DNA of 64,000 bases from a bacterium (lineage in GTDB: Bacteria > Bacillota > Bacilli > Lactobacillales > Streptococcaceae), in the NCBI GenBank assembly GCA_905221455.1, contig CAJNDF010000003.1, positions 154,480 through 218,479 on the forward strand. Reading direction: 5' to 3'. A program made the translations under genes and the position numbers. This document shows, one piece after another, positions 40,251 through 48,627 of the stretch. Under the pieces are notes generated by a model. It made no database searches. It was given only the letters and a program-made list of their open reading frames with translations, and was not told the DNA's origin. Position 1 is the stretch's first letter. Every line of letters starts with the position of its first letter.

Positions 40251-42305
40251 GTGGAATTACTGATTTACCTCATCCTATTTTTACTGGTATTGATTGTCTC
40301 AAGTACAACCAATAAGCTCCTGCCCTTTTTGCCTCTTCCATTGGTTCAAATTCTTTTGGGAATTGTGATTGGTCTCTTTTTACCCAATACCGATTTTCAT
40401 CTCAATACGGAGTTGTTTTTGGCCCTGGTTATCGGGCCCTTGCTTTTCCGAGAGTCAGAAGAAGCTGATATTACAGCTATTTTAAAACACTGGCGAATCA
40501 TTGTCTATCTCATATTTCCAGTGATTTTTATCTCGACCCTAAGTTTGGGTGGCCTGGCCCATCTTCTTTGGTTCAGCCTTCCCTTGGCAGCTTGCTTGGC
40601 TGTTGGGGCTGCGCTTGGGCCTACGGACTTGGTGGCCTTTGCCTCTCTTTCGGAGCGCTTTAGCTTTCCTAAGCGCGTGTCCAATATCCTCAAAGGTGAA
40701 GGTCTCTTGAATGATGCTTCTGGCTTGGTGGCCTTTCAGGTGGCCTTGGCAGCTTGGACAACAGGAGCCTTTTCCCTTGGTCAAGCAGGTAGTTCGCTCA
40801 TCTTTTCAATCCTAGGCGGTTTTTTGATTGGATTTTTAACAGCCATGACCAACCGTTTCCTCCATACTTTTTTGTTAAGTGTGCGCGCAACGGATATTGC
40901 CAGCGAACTTTTATTAGAATTGAGTTTGCCCCTGGTGACTTTTTTTCTAGCAGAAGAAGTACACGTTTCAGGGATTATTGCCGTTGTAGTTGCTGGTATT
41001 TTAAAGGCAAGCCGCTTTAAGAAAATCACGCTTCTCGAAGCCCAAGTGGATACGGTGACCGAGACAGTCTGGCATACAGTGACCTTTATGCTCAACGGTT
41101 CTGTCTTTGTGATTTTGGGAATAGAGTTGGAAATGATAGCAGAGCCTATTTTAACCAATCCAATCTATAATCCTCTACTCTTGCTGGTATCTCTTGTCGC
41201 CCTTACCTTTGTCCTCTTTGCCATTCGTTTTGTCATGATCTATGGCTATTATGTTTATAGGACCCGACGCCTCAAGAAAAAATTGAATAAGTATATGAAG
41301 GATATGCTTCTTTTGACCTTCTCAGGTGTCAAGGGAACGGTGTCAATTGCTACGATTCTTCTGATACCAAGTAATCTAGAGCAGGAATATCCAATCTTGC
41401 TTTTCCTTGTTGCAGGTGTGACGCTTGTAAGCTTTTTAACAGGCCTCGTGGTCTTGCCTCATCTTTCTGATGAACAGGAAGAAAGCAAGGACTATCTCAT
41501 GCATATCGCCATTTTGAATGAGGTTACTTTGGAGTTAGAAAAGGAACTTGAAACTCATAAGAATAAGCTCCCTCTCTATGCAGCTATTGACAATTATCAT
41601 GGACGAATAGAAAATCTTATCCTAAGCCAAGAAAATAAAAATGCTAAGGAGGATTGGGAGGCCTTGAAGCTTCTTATCCTTAGTATTGAGAGTGATGGAT
41701 TGGAACAGGCTTACGAGGAAGACAAGATGAGTGAGCGTGCTTATCGGGTTTACCAGCGTTATCTGAAAAACATGGAACAAAGTATCAATCGCAAGTTTGC
41801 TTCACGATTGACCTATTATTTCCTTGTTTCCTTACGGATTTTACGTTTTCTCCTTCATGAGGTCTTTACCTTTGGCAAGACCTTCCGCAGTTGGAAAAAT
41901 GAAGAATCTAAGAAACTCAGAGCCCTTGACTATGACCAAATTGCAGAGCTCTATCTAGAAAATACAGAGATGATTATCGAAAGTTTGGAGAACCTAAAAG
42001 GGGTTTATAAAAGTTCCTTGATCAGCTTCATGCAGGATTCTCGTCTCCGAGAAACAGCTATTATTACCAGTGGTGCCTTTGTCGAACGGGTTATCAATCG
42101 CGTCAAGCCCAACAATATCGATGAAATGCTGAGAGGCTATTATCTGGAGCGTAAGTTGATTTTCGAATATGAAGAAAAACGATTGATTACGACCAAGTAT
42201 GCCAAGAAATTACGGCAAAATGTGAATAACTTAGAGAACTATTCTCTCAAGGAAGCTGCCAATACCCTGCCTTATGATATGGTGGAATTGGTAAGAAGAA
42301 ATTAG
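40251..42305 (+). CDS. Na+/H+ antiporter, CPA1/NhaP family
   Basis: The 684-aa protein has about twelve membrane helices in the first 410 residues, with the ion-binding region GAALGPTDLVAFASL and GEGLLNDASGLVAF (paired Asn/Asp of CPA1 carriers). VKGTVSIATILL lies in a late helix. The remaining 270 residues form a charged helical cytoplasmic tail that probably regulates activity. It exchanges Na+ or K+ for protons. The start is GTG at 40251 behind AAGGAGG; an ATG inside the membrane domain would truncate it. A BOX element lies just after the stop. Confidence 0.88.
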   Translation: MELLIYLILFLLVLIVSSTTNKLLPFLPLPLVQILLGIVIGLFLPNTDFHLNTELFLALVIGPLLFRESEEADITAILKHWRIIVYLIFPVIFISTLSLGGLAHLLWFSLPLAACLAVGAALGPTDLVAFASLSERFSFPKRVSNILKGEGLLNDASGLVAFQVALAAWTTGAFSLGQAGSSLIFSILGGFLIGFLTAMTNRFLHTFLLSVRATDIASELLLELSLPLVTFFLAEEVHVSGIIAVVVAGILKASRFKKITLLEAQVDTVTETVWHTVTFMLNGSVFVILGIELEMIAEPILTNPIYNPLLLLVSLVALTFVLFAIRFVMIYGYYVYRTRRLKKKLNKYMKDMLLLTFSGVKGTVSIATILLIPSNLEQEYPILLFLVAGVTLVSFLTGLVVLPHLSDEQEESKDYLMHIAILNEVTLELEKELETHKNKLPLYAAIDNYHGRIENLILSQENKNAKEDWEALKLLILSIESDGLEQAYEEDKMSERAYRVYQRYLKNMEQSINRKFASRLTYYFLVSLRILRFLLHEVFTFGKTFRSWKNEESKKLRALDYDQIAELYLENTEMIIESLENLKGVYKSSLISFMQDSRLRETAIITSGAFVERVINRVKPNNIDEMLRGYYLERKLIFEYEEKRLITTKYAKKLRQNVNNLENYSLKEAANTLPYDMVELVRRN

Positions 42306-42307
42306 TT

Positions 42308-42422
42308 AATACTCTTCGAAAATCTCTTCAAACCATGTCAGCTCTATCTGCAACCTCAAAACAGTGTTTTGAGCAACCTGCGGCTAGCTTCCTAGTTTGC
42401 TCTTTGATTTTCATTGAGTATA
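42308..42422. repeat. BOX element with shortened boxA
   Basis: Termini AATACTCTTCGAAAATC and GATTTTCATTGAGTATA enclose a boxA with an internal deletion and a full boxC. It sits between the antiporter and BrkB genes. Confidence 0.9.
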
Positions 42423-42446
42423 AGATTGTAAGTGGAGGAGTGTGAT

Positions 42447-43307
42447 ATGAAGAAGTGGTGGCAAGAGCTGATAGACAAGCCTTTAGTAAAAGTTTTTTTG
42501 CATTATTATCAAGCCTCAGATAGTGAGTTAACCAGTGTCGCAGTAGCCTACTATTGGTTGATTTCGATTTTTCCTCTGCTTTTGGTGGTGGTCAATATTC
42601 TCCCTTATTTTCAGATTCCAGTTTCCAATTTTTTGAAGGTTGTCAATGAATTTTTGCCAGATACGGTCTATGATGTGGTCGCAAAGATTATTACAGAGGT
42701 ACTGACCCAACCTTCAACAGGCTTATTGAGTTTTGCGGTTTTGTCAGCCCTCTGGACCTTTTCAAAATCCATGAACTTCCTGCAGAAAGCCTTTAATAAA
42801 GCTTACGGAGTAGCAAAAAATCGTGGACTGATTTCCCATCAGCTCATGAGTTTGTTTGTCAGTTTTGGTTTGCAGATTCTCTTTGCCTTGGCTCTCTTTC
42901 TGAGTGTTTTTGGTCGCATGCTCCTCAACCTTATCAAAAGCTACTGGAAATCAGATAGTCCTCTCTTTGATTATCTACAGGATCTGACAGGTCCCTTGGT
43001 CTATGCCTTGATTTTTGCCATCTTGGTTATGCTTTATTATTTCCTGCCCAATGTTAAGGCGCGACGCATTCGACATGTATTGCCAGGAAGTGCCTTTGTC
43101 TTGTTGACTCTTGTCTTACTGCTCAATATCTTTTCAGTCTATGTCAACAACTATGTTAATCACCTCGTGGACGTCCGTTTTTTTAGTTCCATCGTTGTGG
43201 TGGTCATGATGTTCTGGTTTATTCTCATCGCTAAGATTTTGATTGTCGGCGCGGTGATCAATGCCAGTGTTCAGAGTTTGAAAGATAAGAGCTTGAGAAC
43301 AGACTAA
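42447..43307 (+). CDS. YihY/BrkB family membrane protein
   Basis: The 286-aa protein has six predicted membrane helices. It shows the family pattern of an N-terminal amphipathic stretch (DKPLVKVFLHYYQASDSELTSVAVAYYWLISIFPLLL), then LWTFSKSMNFLQKAFNKAYG, and a late FYFLPNVKARRIRHVLPGSAF segment. These proteins were once called RNase BN in error; function is unknown. GGAGGAG lies before the ATG at 42447. A GTG at 42432 inside that ribosome-binding site is rejected. Confidence 0.88.
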   Translation: MKKWWQELIDKPLVKVFLHYYQASDSELTSVAVAYYWLISIFPLLLVVVNILPYFQIPVSNFLKVVNEFLPDTVYDVVAKIITEVLTQPSTGLLSFAVLSALWTFSKSMNFLQKAFNKAYGVAKNRGLISHQLMSLFVSFGLQILFALALFLSVFGRMLLNLIKSYWKSDSPLFDYLQDLTGPLVYALIFAILVMLYYFLPNVKARRIRHVLPGSAFVLLTLVLLLNIFSVYVNNYVNHLVDVRFFSSIVVVVMMFWFILIAKILIVGAVINASVQSLKDKSLRTD

Positions 43308-43326
43308 TTTATTTTTTATCTATTAC

Positions 43327-43375
43327 AAAACGCATACTATCAAGGTTGTTCAATACCTGATACTATGCGTTTTTT
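43327..43375. terminator. SPRITE-like bidirectional hairpin
   Basis: AAAACGCATACTATCA pairs with TGATACTATGCGTTTT with one C-C mismatch. It separates the convergent BrkB and queA genes and matches those at 10763 and 48291. Confidence 0.82.
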
Positions 43376-43386
43376 GATTATGAAAA

Positions 43387-44415
43387 TTAATAGATAAACA
43401 TGGCATCACCGAAACTGAAGAAGCGGTAGTGTTCTTGGATGGCATGGTGATAAGCGTCTAAGACTAATTCACGGCCGGCAAAGGCAGAAACCAACATGAC
43501 CAGAGTTGATTTTGGTAGGTGGAAATTGGTTGAAAAGGCATCAACAACCTTCCATTGGTAGCCAGGTTTGATAAAGATGTTGGTCCAGCCAGAATCTGCT
43601 TGGATTTGCCCATCAAATTTGGAACCAATAGTCTCCAAGGTGCGGATAGAAGTGGTTCCGACAGCGATGACGCGACCACCATTTTCCTTGACAGAGCGAA
43701 GGGTGGCAGCTGCTTCCTCAGAAAGTTGATAGAATTCTGAGTGCATTTCGTGTTCGTCCAGATTGTCCACAGAAACAGGTCTAAAGGTTCCGAGTCCGAC
43801 ATGAAGAGTCAGATAGACTAGATGAACACCCTTAGCTTGGATTTCTGCCAGCAGTTCTTTGGTGAAATGAAGACCAGCAGTAGGTGCAGCAGCAGAACCA
43901 CTTTCCTTGGCGTAGACGGTTTGATAGCGTTCACGGTCATCCAGTTTTTCATGGATATAAGGCGGTAGCGGCATTTCTCCCAGACTTTCCAAGACCTCCA
44001 GGAAAATTCCTTGGTATTCAAAGCGGACAATGCGTCCCCCGTGGGTCAATTCTTCCGTAACGACAGCGCTGAGGCGACCGTCACCAAAGATGACACGAGT
44101 GCCGACCTTGAGACGTTTAGCAGGTTTTGCCAGAACTTCCCACTCATCTCCATTAGTATTTTTGAGCAGGAGCAGTTCCACATGACCTCCAGTTTCTTCC
44201 TTTTGTCCATAGAGGCGGGCAGGGAGAACGCGGGTGTCGTTCATGACAAGGGCATCACCAGGTTCCAGCATATCAATAATAGAGTGGAAGTGTTTATCCT
44301 GCATTTCTCCCGTCTCACGATTGACGATGAGGAGTTTAGAGGCATCTCGTTTTTCAAGGGGGGTTTGGGCAATCAATTCTTCTGGTAAGTGGAAATCAAA
44401 ATCAGCTGTATTCAT
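43387..44415 (-). CDS. queA: S-adenosylmethionine:tRNA ribosyltransferase-isomerase QueA
   Basis: The 342-aa enzyme transfers the ribosyl part of SAM to preQ1 in tRNA to make epoxyqueuosine. Motifs are [51 protein letters not shown] and [10 protein letters not shown]. The length matches homologues if the start is Met at 44415 ([14 protein letters not shown]). A start four codons upstream (44427) has a poor ribosome-binding site but cannot be excluded. No preQ1 riboswitch is seen upstream. It stands alone and is divergent from nagB. Confidence 0.94.
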   Translation of the reverse strand: MNTADFDFHLPEELIAQTPLEKRDASKLLIVNRETGEMQDKHFHSIIDMLEPGDALVMNDTRVLPARLYGQKEETGGHVELLLLKNTNGDEWEVLAKPAKRLKVGTRVIFGDGRLSAVVTEELTHGGRIVRFEYQGIFLEVLESLGEMPLPPYIHEKLDDRERYQTVYAKESGSAAAPTAGLHFTKELLAEIQAKGVHLVYLTLHVGLGTFRPVSVDNLDEHEMHSEFYQLSEEAAATLRSVKENGGRVIAVGTTSIRTLETIGSKFDGQIQADSGWTNIFIKPGYQWKVVDAFSTNFHLPKSTLVMLVSAFAGRELVLDAYHHAIQEHYRFFSFGDAMFIY

Positions 44416-44493
44416 ATATCTGTTCATTCTTTCTAAGTTCTAATCCTATCCATTATAACATGTTTCAAGTTTGGACGCTCTTTTTTTAGAAAT

Positions 44494-44536
44494 TAAATCG
44501 TTTTCACTTGACAAAAATTGGTCTATACCATATAAT
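44494..44536 (+). promoter_or_regulatory. nagB promoter with NagR-type palindrome and cre-like site
   Basis: TTGACA (44508-44513) and TATAAT (44531-44536) have a 17-bp spacer. The palindrome TTGGTCTATACCATA (44518-44532) lies within the spacer and resembles GntR-family NagR/dre operators. On the minus strand GTGAAAACGATTTA (44494-44507) resembles a CcpA cre site. Confidence 0.6.
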
Positions 44537-44565
44537 GAATATAGATAGAAATGGAGGATGAAAAG

Positions 44566-45273
44566 ATGAAAGTTATTAAAGTTGAAAACCAAATCGAAGG
44601 TGGAAAAGTCGCTTTTGAGATTTTGAAGGAAAAATTGGACAACGGCGCTCAAACTCTAGGACTTGCGACAGGAAGCAGTCCGCTTGAATTTTACAAGGAA
44701 ATCGTTGAAAGTGACCTTGATTTTTCAAATCTAACCAGTGTCAACCTTGATGAGTATGTAGGCCTTGATGGCGACAATCCTCAGTCTTACCGTCACTTCA
44801 TGCAAGAAAACTTGTTTAACCAAAAACCATTTAAAGAAAGTTTCTTACCTCGTGGTGTTAAGGATCATGCTGAAGCTGAAGTTGAACGCTATAACCAAAT
44901 TTTGGCTGACCATCCAGTTGACCTCCAAATCTTGGGAATCGGTCGCAATGGACATATCGGATTTAATGAACCTGGTACTCCATTTGACAGTCAAACGCAT
45001 CTAGTCGAACTGGACCAGTCTACTATCGAAGCCAATGCTCGTTTCTTTGACAAGATTGAAGATGTTCCAACCCAAGCCATTTCAATGGGAATTAAAAACA
45101 TCTTGGATGCCAAGTCAATTATTCTCTTTGCTTACGGTGAATCAAAAGCAGAAGCCATTGCCGGAACCGTGTCTGGCCCAGTGACTGAGAACCTACCTGC
45201 AAGTAGCCTACAAAATCACCCTGATGTGACGATTATTGCGGATGCTGAGGCGCTCAGCTTGCTTGAAAAATAA
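44566..45273 (+). CDS. nagB: Glucosamine-6-phosphate deaminase NagB
   Basis: The 235-aa enzyme converts glucosamine-6-phosphate to fructose-6-phosphate and ammonia, feeding host amino sugars into glycolysis. [27 protein letters not shown] (general-base Asp), [17 protein letters not shown] and [13 protein letters not shown] are family signatures. It is the short monomeric Gram-positive form without the allosteric extension of E. coli NagB. The ATG at 44566 has GGAGG 8 bases upstream; an ORF start at 44551 overlaps that site and is rejected. Confidence 0.95.
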   Translation: MKVIKVENQIEGGKVAFEILKEKLDNGAQTLGLATGSSPLEFYKEIVESDLDFSNLTSVNLDEYVGLDGDNPQSYRHFMQENLFNQKPFKESFLPRGVKDHAEAEVERYNQILADHPVDLQILGIGRNGHIGFNEPGTPFDSQTHLVELDQSTIEANARFFDKIEDVPTQAISMGIKNILDAKSIILFAYGESKAEAIAGTVSGPVTENLPASSLQNHPDVTIIADAEALSLLEK

Positions 45274-45348
45274 AAAGCAATGTTCTATTGAACGCTTTCA
45301 ACTCTTGTATAAATGTAAGAAAAAATCAAAATTAAATCGCATTTTTTC

Positions 45349-45377
45349 TTGACAATTATTACTTTTACGTGTAAAAT
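45349..45377 (+). promoter_or_regulatory. rpsU promoter
   Basis: TTGACA (45349-45354), 17 bp, TAAAAT (45372-45377). Confidence 0.75.
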
Positions 45378-45411
45378 AGAATAGATCTTGAACTTGAAGG
45401 GAGTGAAAAAA

Positions 45412-45588
45412 ATGTCTAAAACAGTAGTACGTAAGAATGAATCTCTTGACGACGCACTTCGTCGTTTCAAACGTGCGGTTACTAAAGCTGGTACTCTTCA
45501 AGAAACACGCAAACGTGAATTCTATGAAAAACCTTCTGTAAAACGTAAACGTAAATCAGAAGCAGCTCGTAAACGTAAAAAATTCTAA
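45412..45588 (+). CDS. rpsU: 30S ribosomal protein S21
   Basis: The 58-aa protein is highly basic, with [20 protein letters not shown] at the start and a [15 protein letters not shown] tail, exactly as in streptococcal S21. It helps base-pair mRNA at the 30S platform. The ATG at 45412 follows GGGAG; the ORF extends eight codons upstream into the leader. It is monocistronic, with its own strong promoter and a terminator 10 bases downstream. Confidence 0.95.
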
Positions 45589-45597
45589 TTAGAAATG

Positions 45598-45630
45598 AAA
45601 GGCTAGAGAAATCTAGTCCTTTTTCTTTTA
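45598..45630 (+). terminator. Intrinsic terminator after rpsU
   Basis: AAGGCTAGA and TCTAGTCCTT form a stem (one mismatch) over GAAA, followed by TTTTT. Confidence 0.75.
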
Positions 45631-45678
45631 AATAAATACTTCAAAGCCTGCAAAAATCTGAAACTTCTAAGGACAATT

Positions 45679-45687
45679 TGATATAAT
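45679..45687 (+). promoter_or_regulatory. Extended -10 promoter of the hprK operon
   Basis: TGATATAAT (45679-45687) is an extended -10 with a weak -35. Confidence 0.55.
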
Positions 45688-45718
45688 AGTAAAAAGAACT
45701 CGATTGAAGGAGGAAATG

Positions 45719-46654
45719 ATGTCGGTTTTAGTAAAAGAAGTGATTGAAAAGCTTAGGCTAGACATTGTCTATGGCGAACCAGAATTGCTTGAAAAGGAAA
45801 TCAACACAGCGGATATTACGCGACCTGGTCTTGAAATGACGGGCTATTTTGACTACTACACGCCAGAGCGGATTCAGCTCTTGGGGATGAAGGAATGGTC
45901 CTATCTTGTTTCAATGTCCTCTCACAACCGTTACCAAGTCTTGAAAAAAATGTTTCTACCTGAGACACCTGCGGTTATTGTTGCCCGTGGTTTGGTGGTT
46001 CCAGAGGAAATGTTAAAGGCTGCTAGAGAATGTAAGATTGCCATTTTAACCAGCCGTACAGCGACAAGTCGTTTATCTGGAGAGTTATCTAGTTATCTGG
46101 ATTCTCGTTTGGCGGAACGTACCAGTGTGCACGGTGTCTTGATGGATATCTATGGTATGGGTGTCTTGATTCAGGGCGATAGTGGAATCGGTAAGAGTGA
46201 GACAGGTTTAGAGCTTGTCAAACGTGGTCACCGCTTGGTGGCAGATGACCGTGTCGATATTTTTGCCAAGGATGAGATTACTCTTTGGGGTGAACCAGCT
46301 GAAATCTTGAGACACCTGATTGAAATTCGTGGGGTTGGGATTATCGATGTCATGAGCCTCTACGGTGCGAGTGCCGTCAAGGATTCTTCACAAGTCCAGT
46401 TGGCTGTTTACTTGGAAAATTACGATACGCATAAGACTTTTGATCGTCTTGGAAACAATGCAGAGGAAATTGAAATTTCTGGCGTTGCTATTCCTCGTAT
46501 CCGCATCCCAGTTAAAACAGGTCGTAATATCTCTGTCGTGATTGAGGCTGCTGCCATGAATTATCGTGCCAAGGAAATGGGCTTTGATGCGACGCGTTTG
46601 TTCGAAGAACGCTTGACAAATCTCATTGCTCAAAACGAGGTGCCTAATGCTTGA
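45719..46654 (+). CDS. hprK: HPr kinase/phosphorylase HprK
   Basis: The 311-aa bifunctional enzyme phosphorylates or dephosphorylates Ser46 of HPr and so controls carbon catabolite repression through CcpA. The Walker [16 protein letters not shown] overlaps the catalytic His/Asp region ([14 protein letters not shown]). The signature [15 protein letters not shown] follows. Start: the second of two adjacent ATGs (45719, MSVLVKEV) lies at proper distance from AAGGAGG. It overlaps lgt by 8 bp and heads a four-gene operon. The hprK-lgt order is conserved in lactic acid bacteria. Confidence 0.95.
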   Translation: MSVLVKEVIEKLRLDIVYGEPELLEKEINTADITRPGLEMTGYFDYYTPERIQLLGMKEWSYLVSMSSHNRYQVLKKMFLPETPAVIVARGLVVPEEMLKAARECKIAILTSRTATSRLSGELSSYLDSRLAERTSVHGVLMDIYGMGVLIQGDSGIGKSETGLELVKRGHRLVADDRVDIFAKDEITLWGEPAEILRHLIEIRGVGIIDVMSLYGASAVKDSSQVQLAVYLENYDTHKTFDRLGNNAEEIEISGVAIPRIRIPVKTGRNISVVIEAAAMNYRAKEMGFDATRLFEERLTNLIAQNEVPNA

Positions 46655-47435
46655 TCCAATTGCTATTCATCTAGGTCCTCTAGCTATTCGTTGGTATGCC
46701 TTGTGTATTGTGACAGGTTTGATTCTTGCGGTTTATTTGACCATGAAAGAAGCGCCTAGAAAGAAGATCATACCAGACGATATCTTAGATTTTATCTTGA
46801 TTGCCTTTCCCCTGGCTATTTTAGGAGCTCGTCTCTACTATGTTATTTTCCGTTTTGATTACTATAGTCAGAATGTCGGAGAAATTTTTGCCATTTGGAA
46901 TGGTGGTTTGGCCATTTATGGTGGTTTGATAACTGGGGCTATTGTACTTTATATCTTTGCTGATCGTAAACTTATTAATACTTGGGATTTTCTAGATATT
47001 GCAGCGCCTAGCGTTATGATTGCCCAAAGTTTGGGTCGCTGGGGCAATTTCTTTAACCAAGAAGCCTACGGGGCTGCAGTGGATAATCTGGATTATCTAC
47101 CTGGTTTTATCCGTGACCAGATGTATATTGAAGGGAGCTACCGTCAGCCGACCTTCCTTTATGAGTCTCTTTGGAATTTACTTGGATTTGTCTTGATTTT
47201 GATTGCCAGACGAAAATGGAAGAGTCTCAGAAGAGGTCATATCACTGCCTTCTACTTGATTTGGTATGGTTTTGGTCGTATGGTCATCGAAGGTATGCGG
47301 ACAGATAGCCTCATGTTCTTTGGTCTTCGAGTATCTCAGTGGCTATCAGTTGTTCTTATCGGTCTCGGTATTTTTATCATTCTATATCAAAATCGAAAGA
47401 AGGCCCCCTACTATATTACAGAGGAGGAAAACTAA
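46647..47435 (+). CDS. lgt: Prolipoprotein diacylglyceryl transferase Lgt
   Basis: The 262-aa membrane enzyme adds diacylglycerol from phosphatidylglycerol to the lipobox Cys of prelipoproteins. Seven helices are predicted. The signature [15 protein letters not shown] and [17 protein letters not shown] contain the catalytic Arg, Asn and Glu set, and IRWYALCIV near the N-terminus is typical. The start at 46647 ([14 protein letters not shown]) overlaps hprK by 8 bp; a longer ORF from 46626 is a read-through of hprK in another frame. The DUF948 gene begins immediately after the stop. Confidence 0.95.
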   Translation: MLDPIAIHLGPLAIRWYALCIVTGLILAVYLTMKEAPRKKIIPDDILDFILIAFPLAILGARLYYVIFRFDYYSQNVGEIFAIWNGGLAIYGGLITGAIVLYIFADRKLINTWDFLDIAAPSVMIAQSLGRWGNFFNQEAYGAAVDNLDYLPGFIRDQMYIEGSYRQPTFLYESLWNLLGFVLILIARRKWKSLRRGHITAFYLIWYGFGRMVIEGMRTDSLMFFGLRVSQWLSVVLIGLGIFIILYQNRKKAPYYITEEEN

Positions 47436-47819
47436 ATGTTAGAAGTTGCATATATACTTGTTGCCCTAGCTTTGATTGTCTTTTTGGTTTATCTGATTAT
47501 CACTGTACAAAAGCTTGGTCGTGTTATCGATGAAACAGAGAAGACGATTAAAACCTTAACTTCAGATGTGGATGTGACCTTGCATCACACCAATGAATTG
47601 CTGGCTAAGGTCAATGTCTTGGCAGATGATATCAATGTCAAGGTGGCAACGATTGATCCACTCTTTAGTGCTGTTGCTGATTTATCTCTATCTGTTTCAG
47701 ACCTCAATGACCATGCGCGTGTCTTGAGCAAGAAAGCTTCATCAGCTGGTTCAAAAACACTCAAGACTGGTGCAAGTTTGTCAGCCCTTCGTCTTGCAAG
47801 TAAATTTTTCAAAAAATAA
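47436..47819 (+). CDS. DUF948 family protein
   Basis: The 127-aa protein has a single N-terminal helix (AYILVALALIVFLVYLIITV), then a long coiled-coil region rich in Leu, Val and Asp (about residues 30-100) and a Ser/Lys-rich end. This is the DUF948/YtxG plan, a membrane-anchored helix of unknown function. It directly abuts lgt and is followed by the YtxH gene after 15 bp. DUF948-YtxH pairs are common in Firmicutes and linked to general or envelope stress in Bacillus. Confidence 0.85.
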   Translation: MLEVAYILVALALIVFLVYLIITVQKLGRVIDETEKTIKTLTSDVDVTLHHTNELLAKVNVLADDINVKVATIDPLFSAVADLSLSVSDLNDHARVLSKKASSAGSKTLKTGASLSALRLASKFFKK

Positions 47820-47834
47820 AAAAGGAGAATCCTT

Positions 47835-48230
47835 ATGGGTAAACTATCCTCAATCCTTTTAGGAACCGTTTCAGGTGCAGCTCTTGCCTTGTTTTTAACA
47901 AGTGACAAGGGCAAACAAGTTTGCAGTCAAGCTCAAGATTTTCTAGATGATTTGAGAGAAGATCCTGAGTATGCCAAGGAGCAGGTCTGTGAAAAACTGA
48001 CAGAAGTGAAGGAGCAGGCTACAGATTTTGTTCTGAAAACCAAAGAACAGGTTGAGTCAGGTGAAATCACTGTGGACAGTGTACTTGCTCAAGCCAAATC
48101 ATGTGCTCGCCAAGCGACAGAAGCATCAAAAAATCAATTCAATAATCTCAAGGAGCAATGGCAAGAAAAGGCCGAAACTTTTGATGAATCAGAAGAGATT
48201 GTTATTGATATCAAAGAAGAAAAAATCTAG
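47835..48230 (+). CDS. YtxH-domain protein
   Basis: The 131-aa protein has an N-terminal segment with a glycine-containing hydrophobic stretch (LGTVSGAALALFLTSDKGKQV), the YtxH signature. A long charged helical region follows (DDLREDPEYAKEQVCEKLTEVKEQ). It ends acidic, EEIVIDIKEEKI. AAAGGAG precedes the ATG. It closes the hprK operon before a SPRITE-like terminator. Its role is unknown. Confidence 0.85.
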   Translation: MGKLSSILLGTVSGAALALFLTSDKGKQVCSQAQDFLDDLREDPEYAKEQVCEKLTEVKEQATDFVLKTKEQVESGEITVDSVLAQAKSCARQATEASKNQFNNLKEQWQEKAETFDESEEIVIDIKEEKI

Positions 48231-48290
48231 ATTTGAGAGAGTTGGATAAAAATCCAATAGTAGTTCCAAATCTAGTAAATTGTATAAGAT

Positions 48291-48338
48291 AAAACGCATA
48301 GTATTAATGGCTGTATGTCTGATATTATGCGTTTTTTT
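48291..48338 (+). terminator. SPRITE-like hairpin after the hprK operon
   Basis: AAAACGCATAGTATTA pairs with TGATATTATGCGTTTT (G-T pairs) and is followed by a run of T. It is the third member of the family in the window. Confidence 0.85.
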
Positions 48339-48396
48339 GATTTTGAAGACTTTTTGACAGACCTTTTTTAAAATACATGAGTGTTATGATTTTTTA

Positions 48397-48405
48397 TGGT
48401 ATAAT
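48397..48405 (+). promoter_or_regulatory. Extended -10 promoter of the lipase-like LPXTG protein gene
   Basis: TGGTATAAT (48397-48405) is an extended -10. The leader to 48628 is long (about 215 nt) and AT-rich, with no other gene visible. Confidence 0.5.
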
Positions 48406-48627
48406 GGCAGTGTTAGAAGTGAAATATTTACATTTTTTTATATTTTACTGATATTTTAGTAATATTAAGCAATCCATTTTTCTATGATTAGAAATCAATG
48501 TGATAGTTTATGATCAAGTAGAGGAAAAGCTCTAAAATTTTAGTTAAAGAAATGATCTAGTATTCTGTCAAGGGAAAATATTAGAACCCTCTATTTTGTA
48601 AAAATAGTTAGAAAGAAAGTTGGTAAA

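Noticed and set aside
44416..44565. preQ1 riboswitch upstream of queA
   Set aside because: No compact H-type pseudoknot pattern with an A-rich tail was found in the short minus-strand leader.
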